In this document: in pieces, positions 35,647 to 43,960 of the stretch
Layout: the number at the start of each line of letters is the position of its first letter
Numbering within the stretch: position 1 is the first letter of the stretch
NCBI GenBank assembly: GCA_045545095.1
Contig: JAZQAG010000033.1
Coordinates: 1 to 64,000, forward strand
Source of the DNA: Phocaeicola_A sp045545095
GTDB lineage: Bacteria > Bacteroidota > Bacteroidia > Bacteroidales > Bacteroidaceae
Direction of reading: 5' to 3'
Length of the DNA: 64,000 nucleotides
Notes under the pieces: generated by a model
What the model was told of the DNA's origin: nothing
The model's database searches: none
What the model saw: only the letters and a program-made list of their open reading frames with translations
Program-made: the position numbers and the translations under genes

Positions 35647-37773
35647 ATGTCCATATTCAGCCCTAAAATAGCCGCGTCACTCCAGATTTCGGAGCGACAA
35701 GTCGCCAATACGCTCCAACTTCTCGAAGGCGGAGCCACCATCCCTTTTATCAGTCGTTATCGTAAGGAAGCTACAGGTGGTCTTGACGAAGTGCAAATCG
35801 AACAGATCAAACAGATGCACGAGAAGTTGACCGAGTTGTCCAAACGCAAGGAGACCATCCTGAGCACCATCGCAGAACAGGGAAAGCTGACCAAAGAATT
35901 GGAGCAGCGCATCCAGGATTCTTGGGATGCCACCGAGTTGGAAGATATCTACCTACCCTACAAGCCCAAGCGGAAGACACGTGCCGAGGTGGCCCGCCAA
36001 CGTGGTTTGGAACCATTGGCAAACTTATTGATGCTTCAACGCGAAACACATCCCGATATGCAAGCCCGCTCTTTTGTCAAAGGCGATGTGAAGGATGTCG
36101 AGGAGGCACTCAAAGGTGCCCGCGATATCATTGCTGAACGTGTCAACGAAGATGAACGTGCTCGTAATCAGGTACGAAATATGTTTTCCCGTACAGCTGT
36201 CATCACCTCCAAAGTGGTGAAAGGTAAGGAAGAAGAAGGACAAAAATACCGCGACTATTTTGAATTCAGCGAGCCACTCAAGCGTTGTTCCTCTCACCGT
36301 CTTTTGGCACTCCGCCGTGGCGAGTCTGAAGGTATTCTGAAGGTCAGCATCTCACCAGATGATGAGGAATGCAGACTGCGGTTGGAACGATTATACATCA
36401 GGAACAACAGCCATTCCAACGCCTGTAGCGAGCAGGTCTCAGAAGCTGTTGCCGACAGTTACAAACGTTTGCTGAAGCCCTCCATCGAAACAGAGTTTGC
36501 CGCACAGAGCAAAGAACGTGCTGATGTGGAAGCCATCCGCATCTTTGCAGAGAATCTGAGACAACTGCTCCTATCTTCACCACTCGGACAAAAACGTGTG
36601 TTGGGCATAGACCCCGGTTTCCGTACAGGCTGCAAGCTCGTTTGCCTCGATGCACAGGGTGCTCTTCTGCATCATAGTATCATGAGTCCACATCCTCCCA
36701 AGAACCAATACCGCGAGTCTGTGGCTACAATAAAATACCTTGTCGAGAAATATCAGGTAGAAGCCATAGCCATAGGTAATGGAACTGCCGGACGCGAAAC
36801 GGAAGAGTTCGTACGCCGGTTGCCTTTCATTGAAGGTATAGAGGTATATTCCGTCAGCGAAGACGGAGCATCAGTCTATTCAGCCTCCAAGATTGCCCGT
36901 GAAGAATTTCCCGATTATGATGTCACCGTCCGTGGGGCTGTATCCATCGGGCGCAGATTGATGGATCCGTTGGCTGAGTTGGTCAAGATTGATCCCAAAA
37001 GCATCGGAGTCGGTCAATATCAGCATGATGTAGATCAGACCATGCTGAAGAATTCGCTTGACCAAGTTGTGGAGAATTGTGTCAATTCCGTGGGAGTCAA
37101 TGTCAATACAGCCAGTAAGCATCTGCTCACCTACGTATCCGGCCTTGGTCCTACATTAGCACAGAATATTGTGACTTATCGGACAGAGAATGGTCCCTTC
37201 ACTGCCAGAAGAGAGTTAATGAAGGTACCACGTATGGGAGCCAAGGCATACGAGCAGTGCGCCGGTTTCCTCCGTATCCCTCAAGCCAAGAATCCGTTGG
37301 ACAATAGTGCTGTCCATCCCGAAAGTTACCATATCGTGGAGCAGATGGCAAAAGACTTGCAATGTACCGTAGATGAACTGATTAAAAATAAGGAACTGCG
37401 TCAGAAGATAGACCTCAAACGATACACCACAGACACCGTAGGAATACCTACTTTGACAGATATCATGCAAGAGTTGGACAAGCCCGGACTGGATCCACGC
37501 AAACCATTAAAGGCTTTCCAGTTTGCCAACGTCCATTCCCTCGAAGACCTTTCTGCAGGAATGGTATTGCCCGGCATTGTCACCAATATCACCAATTTTG
37601 GCTGTTTTGTCGATGTCGGTGTCCATCAGGACGGCCTTGTACACATATCCCAATTGGCAGACAAGTTTGTCAGCGACCCCACCACCATCGTATCCCTGCG
37701 TCAGCAAGTGATGGTGAAGGTGCTCGAAGTGGATCTCAAGCGAAATCGTCTCAGTCTGACGATGAGGATGTAA
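35647..37773 (+). CDS. tex: Tex-family RNA-binding transcription accessory protein
   Basis: 708 residues. Order: N-terminal helical Tex domain (about 1-200), a YqgF/RNase H-like fold starting at VLGIDPGFRTGCKLVCLD (about 319-440), a helix-hairpin-helix region (about 485-560) and a C-terminal S1 domain (GIVTNITNFGCFVDVGVHQDG, about 637-705). Tex binds nucleic acid in the cytoplasm and influences transcription or RNA handling in other bacteria. The length is slightly below typical Tex (about 720-780), with all domains present. It follows ygiQ by 25 bases and precedes nudC by 29. Confidence 0.93.
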   Translation: MSIFSPKIAASLQISERQVANTLQLLEGGATIPFISRYRKEATGGLDEVQIEQIKQMHEKLTELSKRKETILSTIAEQGKLTKELEQRIQDSWDATELEDIYLPYKPKRKTRAEVARQRGLEPLANLLMLQRETHPDMQARSFVKGDVKDVEEALKGARDIIAERVNEDERARNQVRNMFSRTAVITSKVVKGKEEEGQKYRDYFEFSEPLKRCSSHRLLALRRGESEGILKVSISPDDEECRLRLERLYIRNNSHSNACSEQVSEAVADSYKRLLKPSIETEFAAQSKERADVEAIRIFAENLRQLLLSSPLGQKRVLGIDPGFRTGCKLVCLDAQGALLHHSIMSPHPPKNQYRESVATIKYLVEKYQVEAIAIGNGTAGRETEEFVRRLPFIEGIEVYSVSEDGASVYSASKIAREEFPDYDVTVRGAVSIGRRLMDPLAELVKIDPKSIGVGQYQHDVDQTMLKNSLDQVVENCVNSVGVNVNTASKHLLTYVSGLGPTLAQNIVTYRTENGPFTARRELMKVPRMGAKAYEQCAGFLRIPQAKNPLDNSAVHPESYHIVEQMAKDLQCTVDELIKNKELRQKIDLKRYTTDTVGIPTLTDIMQELDKPGLDPRKPLKAFQFANVHSLEDLSAGMVLPGIVTNITNFGCFVDVGVHQDGLVHISQLADKFVSDPTTIVSLRQQVMVKVLEVDLKRNRLSLTMRM

Positions 37774-37802
37774 TGCATGATTAACCCTTAACAGATTATC
37801 CG

Positions 37803-38609
37803 ATGTACTGGATTGTATTTTTGAAAGACCAACTCCTTCTGCAAAACGGAGGACTTCCTGTGGGTGAACAGCCTCCCGTTCCTATACCTGAGGAGGAACA
37901 TATCCATATGTTACCCGACCTCGAAGGCCAACCATGCAGAGCCTACCGAATATCAGGTGACAGTGACCTGAATGCTACAAGCCCATCCGCTACAGGGAAT
38001 CCGCCATCTTCCAGTAACGGTTTCTCCCTTATTGGTCTCCGTGCCTCTTACGATATTATTCCCTTCCCGCACTACCAGATGGCAGGCAAAGCATCAGAAC
38101 TGATACATTTTGACCATACCGAACGCTTCTGTTCCATTTGTGGTTCTCCCATGGTCTGGCATACCGATATCAGCAAAATCTGTACAGGTTGCCAACATGA
38201 AATATGGCCCCATATCTCCACCGCCATCATCGTCCGCATCACCCGAGGCGATGAAGTCCTGCTTGTCCGTGCACGGAATTTCCGTGGAACCTTTTATGGT
38301 CTTGTTGCCGGATTCCTCGAAACAGGTGAAACACTCGAAGAGTGTGTGCGCCGTGAGGTTAAAGAAGAGACCGACCTTGATATTACCAATATCCGCTATT
38401 TTGCCAACCAACCATGGCCCTATCCCAGTGGCCAGATGATTGGTTTTACTGCCGAATATGCTGGTGGAGAGCTCCATTTGCAAGACGAAGAGCTCTCCCA
38501 TGCAGCATTCTTCAGGTACGACCAACTTCCCGAGATTCCCCATAAGCTCAGTATGGCCCGGATGTTGATAGACGATTGGTTATCCAACTACACACATCCG
38601 ACAAATTGA
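37803..38609 (+). CDS. nudC: NADH pyrophosphatase / RNA deNADding Nudix hydrolase
   Basis: 268 residues. A zinc ribbon is formed by CSIC and CTGC (about residues 110-130). The Nudix box GFLETGETLEECVRREVKEE (about 170-190) ends in Glu-Glu-Thr-Asp. The NudC marker NQPWPYPSGQM follows near residue 200. It hydrolyses NAD(H), or NAD caps on RNA, to the mononucleotides. It is last in the promoter-33365 unit. Just downstream the sequence becomes AT-rich and accessory in character. Confidence 0.93.
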   Translation: MYWIVFLKDQLLLQNGGLPVGEQPPVPIPEEEHIHMLPDLEGQPCRAYRISGDSDLNATSPSATGNPPSSSNGFSLIGLRASYDIIPFPHYQMAGKASELIHFDHTERFCSICGSPMVWHTDISKICTGCQHEIWPHISTAIIVRITRGDEVLLVRARNFRGTFYGLVAGFLETGETLEECVRREVKEETDLDITNIRYFANQPWPYPSGQMIGFTAEYAGGELHLQDEELSHAAFFRYDQLPEIPHKLSMARMLIDDWLSNYTHPTN

Positions 38610-38695
38610 GTCTATTTACTCTTCTTGGTCAACAGATATAACGTTTTCAATGAATGAATTATATTATTATGGTTGTACTTTTAATAGCGTTATTT

Positions 38696-39072
38696 TCATT
38701 GCTTCTTTACCATATACTTCTGTTGTGGAGAGTTAGGGACATCAGGAATTGTTCTTTCCAAGAGACTTGCATCAACAAGACTATTGATGAATTTCAATAT
38801 ATTCTTATGATGATAAATTACCCCCATATGTTCCAATATCTCACGACTACTTCTCGGCACAACACAAAAAGTTGAAACTTCTTTTTGTTTATCTGACAAA
38901 TATTTCTTCGTGTCTAAGCTAGTGTCAGAGTTTGTGTTAGAGTTAGCAACTGCATTAGGTCGTTTGAATGTAATCCAAACAAATAAACCGTCGCTCCATA
39001 TTCTGGTTTTGGAAGCCCTACGACCTTGCATGCTTCAACCATGCGACTTACTCCCTCATTTAGGGCTGTTTC
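38696..39072 (-). pseudogene. C-terminal remnant of a COG2865-type (AlbA_2/RecG-like) ATP-binding regulator
   Basis: On the minus strand, the frame starting at about 39072 reads NEGVSRMVEACKVVGLPKPEY. The homology then continues in a different frame as SDGLFVWITFKRP and runs to a winged-helix-like end (REILEHMGVIYHHKN, ERTIPDVPNSPQQKYM) with a stop at 38696. In intact COG2865 proteins these pieces are contiguous (RMVEAC, GLPxPE, FVVTFKRP, then EIMEH). Hence there is a frameshift near 38992-39000, and a stop (39073-39075) precedes the surviving N-terminal piece; the ATPase half is gone. It marks the left edge of the accessory region. Confidence 0.65.
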
Positions 39073-39105
39073 CTAGGTAGTCCTAGCATATTCTTTTCTC
39101 AATGT

Positions 39106-39906
39106 TTACAATAAATCTTTAAAATTGTTTCGTTCAAAATTCTTTTTTGAGAGGTAACAGCATAGTGATGCACAAAGATGTACTATAAGCTCTGCATCTT
39201 CATAAGTAGGAATATCACCTTCTCTTACATGTCGTCCGTGTTCAGATGCAAAGCCGAAAACTTCTTTTATGACATTATCCAAAGGTTTTGGAACAATTTC
39301 ACTATTCTGTTTGATAAGAGTTCCTAATGTAAGTTTTTTGTCACCAGTTATTTCACGACATAAACATTCTAGTGAAGCAACCGAATGTTGTACAGAACCC
39401 GTTATGTCAGGTTCTGGCCTTTTTGACATATCTTTAAGCGCTTCCCGAATTTCATTTTCTGAAGTTTCAAGTCCAACATCACCTAAAACATCAATGACTT
39501 CAACTATTTTTTGTTCAAATGCCTTATCTCCTCTAGTCTCAATAATACCATTGCAAAGTTTCCATCCTATACCTTTTTCTATAAAATATTCATTTATATC
39601 TTTTTCAAACTCACTTTTTGTATTCCCCAACATATTATAGAAATATTCAATTATGTCATAGATACGATACCAAGAACAATACTCAAGTATTGTTTGAACT
39701 TCACTCTTCATATAATCATTCTCAGCCCAATTGTTTGGATCTTCAGCTTCTTTGGTGACCAAACATACATACGAACGAATTTTCTTCAAGTTTGCATATC
39801 GAAGCATTATTTGAAGAAGATATAAACGTAAACCTACTGGAGCTTCATTCCTTATGGTAATTTTAGGTTCGGGAATTTCAATACCCATTCTATCTGTAAA
39901 ACTCAT
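39106..39906 (-). CDS. AbiJ-like abortive-infection protein (probable)
   Basis: 266 residues, cytoplasmic, AT-rich. The N-terminal part (SFTDRMGI, then helical segments with an EYCSWYRIYDIIEYF stretch) resembles AbiJ N-terminal domains. The C-terminal part (about 165-260) contains SVASLECLCREITGD and FGFASEHGRHVREGD, followed by EDAELIVHLCASLCCYL. This pattern is known to me from abortive-infection proteins with a HEPN-like domain; no R-x4-6-H RNase motif is certain. It begins 23 bases after the restriction-modification gene and shares its transcript. The defence role is inferred from family resemblance and context. Confidence 0.55.
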   Translation of the reverse strand: MSFTDRMGIEIPEPKITIRNEAPVGLRLYLLQIMLRYANLKKIRSYVCLVTKEAEDPNNWAENDYMKSEVQTILEYCSWYRIYDIIEYFYNMLGNTKSEFEKDINEYFIEKGIGWKLCNGIIETRGDKAFEQKIVEVIDVLGDVGLETSENEIREALKDMSKRPEPDITGSVQHSVASLECLCREITGDKKLTLGTLIKQNSEIVPKPLDNVIKEVFGFASEHGRHVREGDIPTYEDAELIVHLCASLCCYLSKKNFERNNFKDLL

Positions 39907-39929
39907 AATATTATTTTATAATTTATACC

Positions 39930-42900
39930 TTAAAGAATACCTAAATATTCCTCACGTGTAATAGATGTCTCCGCATCTACAATCATCACTTCATCGTATG
40001 TCAAACCATAAAGCTTATAAACTCGCAGGTCTATTTCTTTATCTGTTTCAGCTATTTGTTCTGACAATTGGCGACAAACAGAACGATAATTATTGAAATA
40101 TTCCTCCCACTCATCCTGTTGAATCAGTTTTAATGTTATCTTTTGCTTTTTCAACTCTTTCAGAAAATCTGCAAATTCCAATTGGTCAAAAGCTGATAAA
40201 GCCCCTGTTATCTTCAACCCTTCAAAATTGCAAGACAAACGATGAAGGAAACGGTTACGTTTTTCTTGTAATTGTTCACTAAGCTGTATTATCTGTTCTG
40301 AGAACAAAGATAACTCCATCACTAAATTCTGATTACTTTCATTTATAGATGGCAACATCACTCGTTTCCAGTCATCAGGATAAATATGTATATTACTTCT
40401 TCTGTTCGTATTTAATTCATAACATATCAATTTAGAATTGAATATGCCAAGTAAAAAATCATATGAATAAATTTCAGAATTATGTTCAAATTCTTTTCTC
40501 TGTTCTAAATTACAATATGCCTTAGAAACACTGGCATTCATTACACCACGTAAATCACACCAACGTTTAAAACCTATTGCACTTTCATTGAAATAGCCAT
40601 TGTCTTTATCCAACATAGTTCGTACTATACTACCAGGGCTGCGCATAGTTACAAGTTTAGGAGAACCTTCAAATAGTTCTACAAATCCTTTTCTTCTCCA
40701 TTTCATAGGAGAGCGCTCGGTTCCATATTCTATAAACCGTTTTCTACATAAATGCCATTTATTTATATCCTTTCCTTCATAATACAATTTTGAATGCACA
40801 TCATCTTGTACATTTGAAAGCAAATCAGCAACTTCAAACTCTCCTTTGTATAGTTTCTCATCACTATTACCAACGATACCAACAGATATATAACAGATTT
40901 GTCCAATGGGTATTAAACCTTCGTGCTTATTTATAATGCTTTGCTTTACATCTATGCGAAGACTATCTGGATAATCAACCCGTTCGGTTTGTACATATTG
41001 ATGTATTTTATCATGTACACGCTGTATGAAGGAATTTACGCCTCGCTTTTCAAAATGAACAATTACGCTTTTTACCCCTACATTCTCAAATATTTCAATA
41101 TTAGGAAAATAGTCTATTACAGAAAGATATTTATTATCTTGCATATATTGCACACTGCATTTACCATATTCAGCATGACAATAAGCATCTGGGATTATGA
41201 AAGCACATATTCCTTTATTCGTTGATATTTTAAGAGATAGTTCAAGAAAAGGAATATACAAATCCCATTTCCCTTTGAGAGTAACCCACTCTTTAGATGC
41301 AACCATATAATTCCGAAATTCAAGAGAATTACCAGAACTATCAGCTCTAACATACGGCGGATTCCCAATCACCACATCAAAACCACCATTCGCAAAAACT
41401 TGCGGAAACTCCTTTTCCCAATCAAAAGCCTTATCACCAGCAATAGTAGGGTCGCAGATAAGTGAATTGCCACACTTTATGTTTTTGTTAAGCGAATTGA
41501 GCTTTCTTTGAGGCTTTGCCGTACGGAGCCAAAGTGCAAGTTGGGCAATCTCCACGCTCTCTTCATTGATATCTACACCGAAAAGATTATTTTCCAAAAT
41601 ACTATTTTCTATATCTTGAAAAACAATGGAAGAACCTGCAACCTTCGCCTCCATCTCATCAACCAAATGATGTTCGTCCATCAAGAAAGAAAGAGCTGCA
41701 TTCAGAAATGCGCCACTACCACAAGCTGGGTCAAGAATAGTTATTTGCAACAACCATTCACGATAAGCCCTCAACTGTTCGAGCAATTGCAATTTTGTTT
41801 GCTTTTGACGTTTGCGGTCAGAAAAGTACTCTTCTTCCTTTATTCCCAATTCTTGTTTCTTCTCAGCGCACAACTTTCCCACAGTATTCTCGACGATGTA
41901 CTTTGTAATGTAAGGCGGTGTATAGAAGACTCCATCTTTCTTACGTTTTGACAGGGAAGCATCCACCTCAACGCCCATAATACGTTGGGTTACTTCTTCA
42001 ATCTCTGAAAGTGAATGTTCAAAGATATGTCCCAAAATATTTACATCCACATCGCTCTTGAAATCATATTCAGAAACTTTTCTTGTATGCTTATATAACA
42101 ACTCATCCGAAATTGTCAATGCATCAAGCACTTCATCAGGTCGGAACAGACCTCCGTTGTACGCGAATATATCTTTTTTAGGATTCCCAGCATTCAAATA
42201 ACCAAAGTATTGTTTGATTCGTTGATAAAGAGACATTTCAATATCAAGTTCCTTGATTTGCTTCCATTCATCAAGAATCTGAACCATCAAGTTAGGAGGT
42301 AATAACCCACCATCTTCCGCAAAGAAAATGAATAGCAAACGATCGAGCAACTTCTGAGTTTTCTTATAAAGCAGCAGTTGCCATTCCTTTGTCTCCATCT
42401 CTTGCGTAGGATTATTCTCCAGAATATCTTCAAACAATTCACGCTTGAAAGATGAATAGTCTTTGTATAAAACATCCGTGACACTCTTCTCTATAGAAAC
42501 GGATGCCTCCTTCATTTGAATAGCAATTCCCTTCTGTACTTGCGTCCATGCCAAACAACAATACAATTCCTGAAAGTCCGCTTCCGACATTTTAAAGAGA
42601 TTCCATTCCCGATGTTCGGTCGCATTGTCAATATAAAGACGTAACTTTTCAAAATTGGAGATTATAACATAACGAGCATCCTTATTCTGACTCTTATATT
42701 GAAAAGCCTGTGGCTCCACTTTCTTCAAGTCAGTAGTTTTATGGTCTTTCAGTTCTATCACCCCGACAACCGTACCATTCAACAAAATGGCACCATCTGC
42801 TTTCTTTGCATCAGTTTCATTCTTTTGCTCAGTAATCAAGTTATAGTCAGGAGAGGGATTAAGCGTATATCCCAATATCTTTACAAACAGTTCCCTAAGA

Positions 42901-43055
42901 AAACCTTCCTGAAACTGTTCCTCTTTACTCTGAAGAATGTTTCCTTGAATCTCAGAATTAAGGAAATACGTTTGATACTTCTGCCATGCTTCCTCCAATT
43001 GTTCTTTGGGAAGCATTGAATGATATTTCTTGATTATTGTTTTCTGAAAGAACAT
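39930..43055 (-). CDS. Single-chain restriction-modification enzyme (type IIG/IIL-like)
   Basis: 1041 residues. An N-terminal PD-(D/E)xK nuclease has D87, E101 and K103 (DGAILLNGT, VIELK). A helical connector is followed by the N6-adenine methylase: motif I DPACGSGAF near residue 440 and the catalytic NPPYVRA near 563. The C-terminal half (about 720-1040) is a target-recognition and coiled-coil region of the TaqI-type. Cutting, methylating and recognising DNA therefore lie in one chain, as in Eco57I/MmeI-type enzymes. The frame is intact. A consensus promoter is present at 43125-43156, with a C9 tract and a palindrome array further upstream. The recognition sequence cannot be predicted here. 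Confidence 0.9.
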   Translation of the reverse strand: MFFQKTIIKKYHSMLPKEQLEEAWQKYQTYFLNSEIQGNILQSKEEQFQEGFLRELFVKILGYTLNPSPDYNLITEQKNETDAKKADGAILLNGTVVGVIELKDHKTTDLKKVEPQAFQYKSQNKDARYVIISNFEKLRLYIDNATEHREWNLFKMSEADFQELYCCLAWTQVQKGIAIQMKEASVSIEKSVTDVLYKDYSSFKRELFEDILENNPTQEMETKEWQLLLYKKTQKLLDRLLFIFFAEDGGLLPPNLMVQILDEWKQIKELDIEMSLYQRIKQYFGYLNAGNPKKDIFAYNGGLFRPDEVLDALTISDELLYKHTRKVSEYDFKSDVDVNILGHIFEHSLSEIEEVTQRIMGVEVDASLSKRKKDGVFYTPPYITKYIVENTVGKLCAEKKQELGIKEEEYFSDRKRQKQTKLQLLEQLRAYREWLLQITILDPACGSGAFLNAALSFLMDEHHLVDEMEAKVAGSSIVFQDIENSILENNLFGVDINEESVEIAQLALWLRTAKPQRKLNSLNKNIKCGNSLICDPTIAGDKAFDWEKEFPQVFANGGFDVVIGNPPYVRADSSGNSLEFRNYMVASKEWVTLKGKWDLYIPFLELSLKISTNKGICAFIIPDAYCHAEYGKCSVQYMQDNKYLSVIDYFPNIEIFENVGVKSVIVHFEKRGVNSFIQRVHDKIHQYVQTERVDYPDSLRIDVKQSIINKHEGLIPIGQICYISVGIVGNSDEKLYKGEFEVADLLSNVQDDVHSKLYYEGKDINKWHLCRKRFIEYGTERSPMKWRRKGFVELFEGSPKLVTMRSPGSIVRTMLDKDNGYFNESAIGFKRWCDLRGVMNASVSKAYCNLEQRKEFEHNSEIYSYDFLLGIFNSKLICYELNTNRRSNIHIYPDDWKRVMLPSINESNQNLVMELSLFSEQIIQLSEQLQEKRNRFLHRLSCNFEGLKITGALSAFDQLEFADFLKELKKQKITLKLIQQDEWEEYFNNYRSVCRQLSEQIAETDKEIDLRVYKLYGLTYDEVMIVDAETSITREEYLGIL

Positions 43056-43124
43056 ATACTAAAATTATTAGAAAAACAACTCAAATGCATTGTCGCCCTT
43101 CATGGTCGTTTAATTATTTCGCCC

Positions 43125-43156
43125 ACAAAGTTACCATAAACCCATCAGAAAACAAA
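43125..43156 (-). promoter_or_regulatory. Promoter of the restriction-modification/AbiJ-like unit
   Basis: On the minus strand: -33 TTTG (43156-43153), 19 nt spacer, -7 TAACTTTGT (43133-43125). The ATG is about 70 nt downstream of the -7 box. Confidence 0.85.
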
Positions 43157-43181
43157 ATGTATCGATTGTTTTTTCTTTCTT

Positions 43182-43190
43182 CCCCCCCCC
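43182..43190. repeat. C9 homopolymer upstream of the R-M promoter
   Basis: Nine consecutive C in otherwise AT-rich DNA, 26 bases upstream of the -33 element. Tracts of this kind can slip during replication and alter promoter strength. Confidence 0.9.
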
Positions 43191-43215
43191 ATAAATCTTG
43201 ACAAATCACACAAAC

Positions 43216-43354
43216 GTCTGAAGCGTTGTTGAGCCACGCTTAAGCGCAATTCAAAATCTCTTAAGCGTTAGTTCAGTATCGCTTAAGAGAAAATGCAGTC
43301 ACGCTTAAGCGAAACTGAATTTACGCTTAAGCGATAATTCGGGGCGCTTCGGCG
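43216..43354. repeat. Array of seven near-palindromic decamers at 21-22 bp pitch
   Basis: The unit CGCTTAAGCG occurs exactly at 43237, 43302 and 43324. One-base variants lie at 43258 (CTCTTAAGCG) and 43280 (CGCTTAAGAG), and weaker copies at 43216 (GTCTGAAGCG) and 43345 (CGCTTCGGCG). Start-to-start distances are 21, 21, 22, 22, 22 and 21 bp, about two helical turns, so all units face the same side of the DNA. Linkers (11-12 bp) differ. The array begins about 60 bp upstream of the R-M -33 element, which suggests an operator for a multimeric protein. Confidence 0.9.
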
Positions 43355-43415
43355 GGAAAATCCGAAACGTGCATGTAAGAAATATTACATTGAAAATCAG
43401 ACAATTGAAAATATG

Positions 43416-43447
43416 AAGAGTTGAAGGCTATGCCACCTTCAACTCTT
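43416..43447 (-). terminator. Hairpin at the end of a degenerate minus-strand frame
   Basis: A perfect 12-bp stem AAGAGTTGAAGG / CCTTCAACTCTT (43416-43427 with 43436-43447) has an 8-nt loop that contains the stop codon of the frame ending at 43428. On the minus strand it is followed by CATATTTTC, so it could terminate transcription of that remnant. Confidence 0.55.
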
Positions 43448-43640
43448 GCATTTGACGGACCAGTTCGTCGGCCACGGCCAGATAGGCACGGTTGCGCGGC
43501 TCTTTGCGCTGCCAGTCGGAATAGGAATTATTTTTTACATCGAGGACACTGACGTTCCCCCTTTCCTCTTCTACTCTTCTAACCCTTCAGTAACTATACG
43601 GCGAGTTTCCTTTTTTGCAATCTTGGCGATTGTATGATTC
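43428..43640 (-). pseudogene. Degenerate fragment of an unknown gene
   Basis: From right to left on the minus strand, one frame reads NHTIAKIAKKETRRIV and stops at 43571-43573. The next frame then gives LDVKNNSYSDWQRKEPRN and AYLAVADELVRQMQELK, ending at 43428. Both look protein-like and join after a one-base shift, but no start codon is evident. I read it as a frameshifted remnant of a gene I do not recognise. The rest of 43640-43784 shows nothing. Confidence 0.35.
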
Positions 43641-43784
43641 ACTTCAACATTTGAAATCTACACCCCCGCTTTTGAGAGTCCCAATAATGATATAAACAAT
43701 GCAATGAAACAGCTGAAAGAATGCATTCTTCCAACGTGATGATTAGTAATCTTTCGCCCCTATCTGATACTGCCATTGGCCTGA

Positions 43785-43842
43785 AAGATTTAGATCTTAT
43801 GGGACGAAGATTTAAATCTTATGGGCTGAAGATTCAGATCTT
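43785..43842. repeat. Three 14-bp palindromes at 22 bp pitch
   Basis: AAGATTTAGATCTT (43785), AAGATTTAAATCTT (43807) and AAGATTCAGATCTT (43829) start exactly 22 bp apart, separated by 8-bp linkers ATGGGACG and ATGGGCTG. The motif differs from the CGCTTAAGCG array but the pitch is the same. It lies between the terminator region of the DUF2271 gene and the remnant at 43428. Confidence 0.9.
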
Positions 43843-43857
43843 CAGAAGGAGAAAAGA

Positions 43858-43902
43858 AGAAGGAACCTCAATGGTGATATATGCAACATTGAGGTTCCTT
43901 CT
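43858..43902. terminator. Strong terminator hairpin after the DUF2271 gene
   Basis: A 15-bp perfect stem (43858-43872 with 43888-43902, core GAAGGAACCTCAAT) and a 15-nt loop lie 58 bases beyond the stop of the DUF2271 gene; on the minus strand it is followed by TCTTTTCTCC. Confidence 0.75.
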
Positions 43903-43960
43903 TTGATAGGGCTACCCCTCTCCCCTGTTCGTGGATGTCAGGATGGGGAGGGATGAGGTT

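Noticed and set aside
38654..38875. 73-codon plus-strand frame with a hydrophobic N-terminus
   Set aside because: It overlaps the antisense COG2865 remnant, which carries recognisable conserved motifs; the hydrophobic part is a by-product of AT-rich DNA.
39945..39960. parS-like CACGTG near 39950
   Set aside because: Only the central six bases match and it lies at the end of the R-M gene.
43216..43354. CRISPR array
   Set aside because: Repeats are only 10 bp and palindromic, spacers 11-12 bp, and no cas gene is near.
38610..43960. Complete integrative element or prophage
   Set aside because: No integrase, transposase, relaxase or att-like direct repeats were seen; only two cargo genes and remnants.
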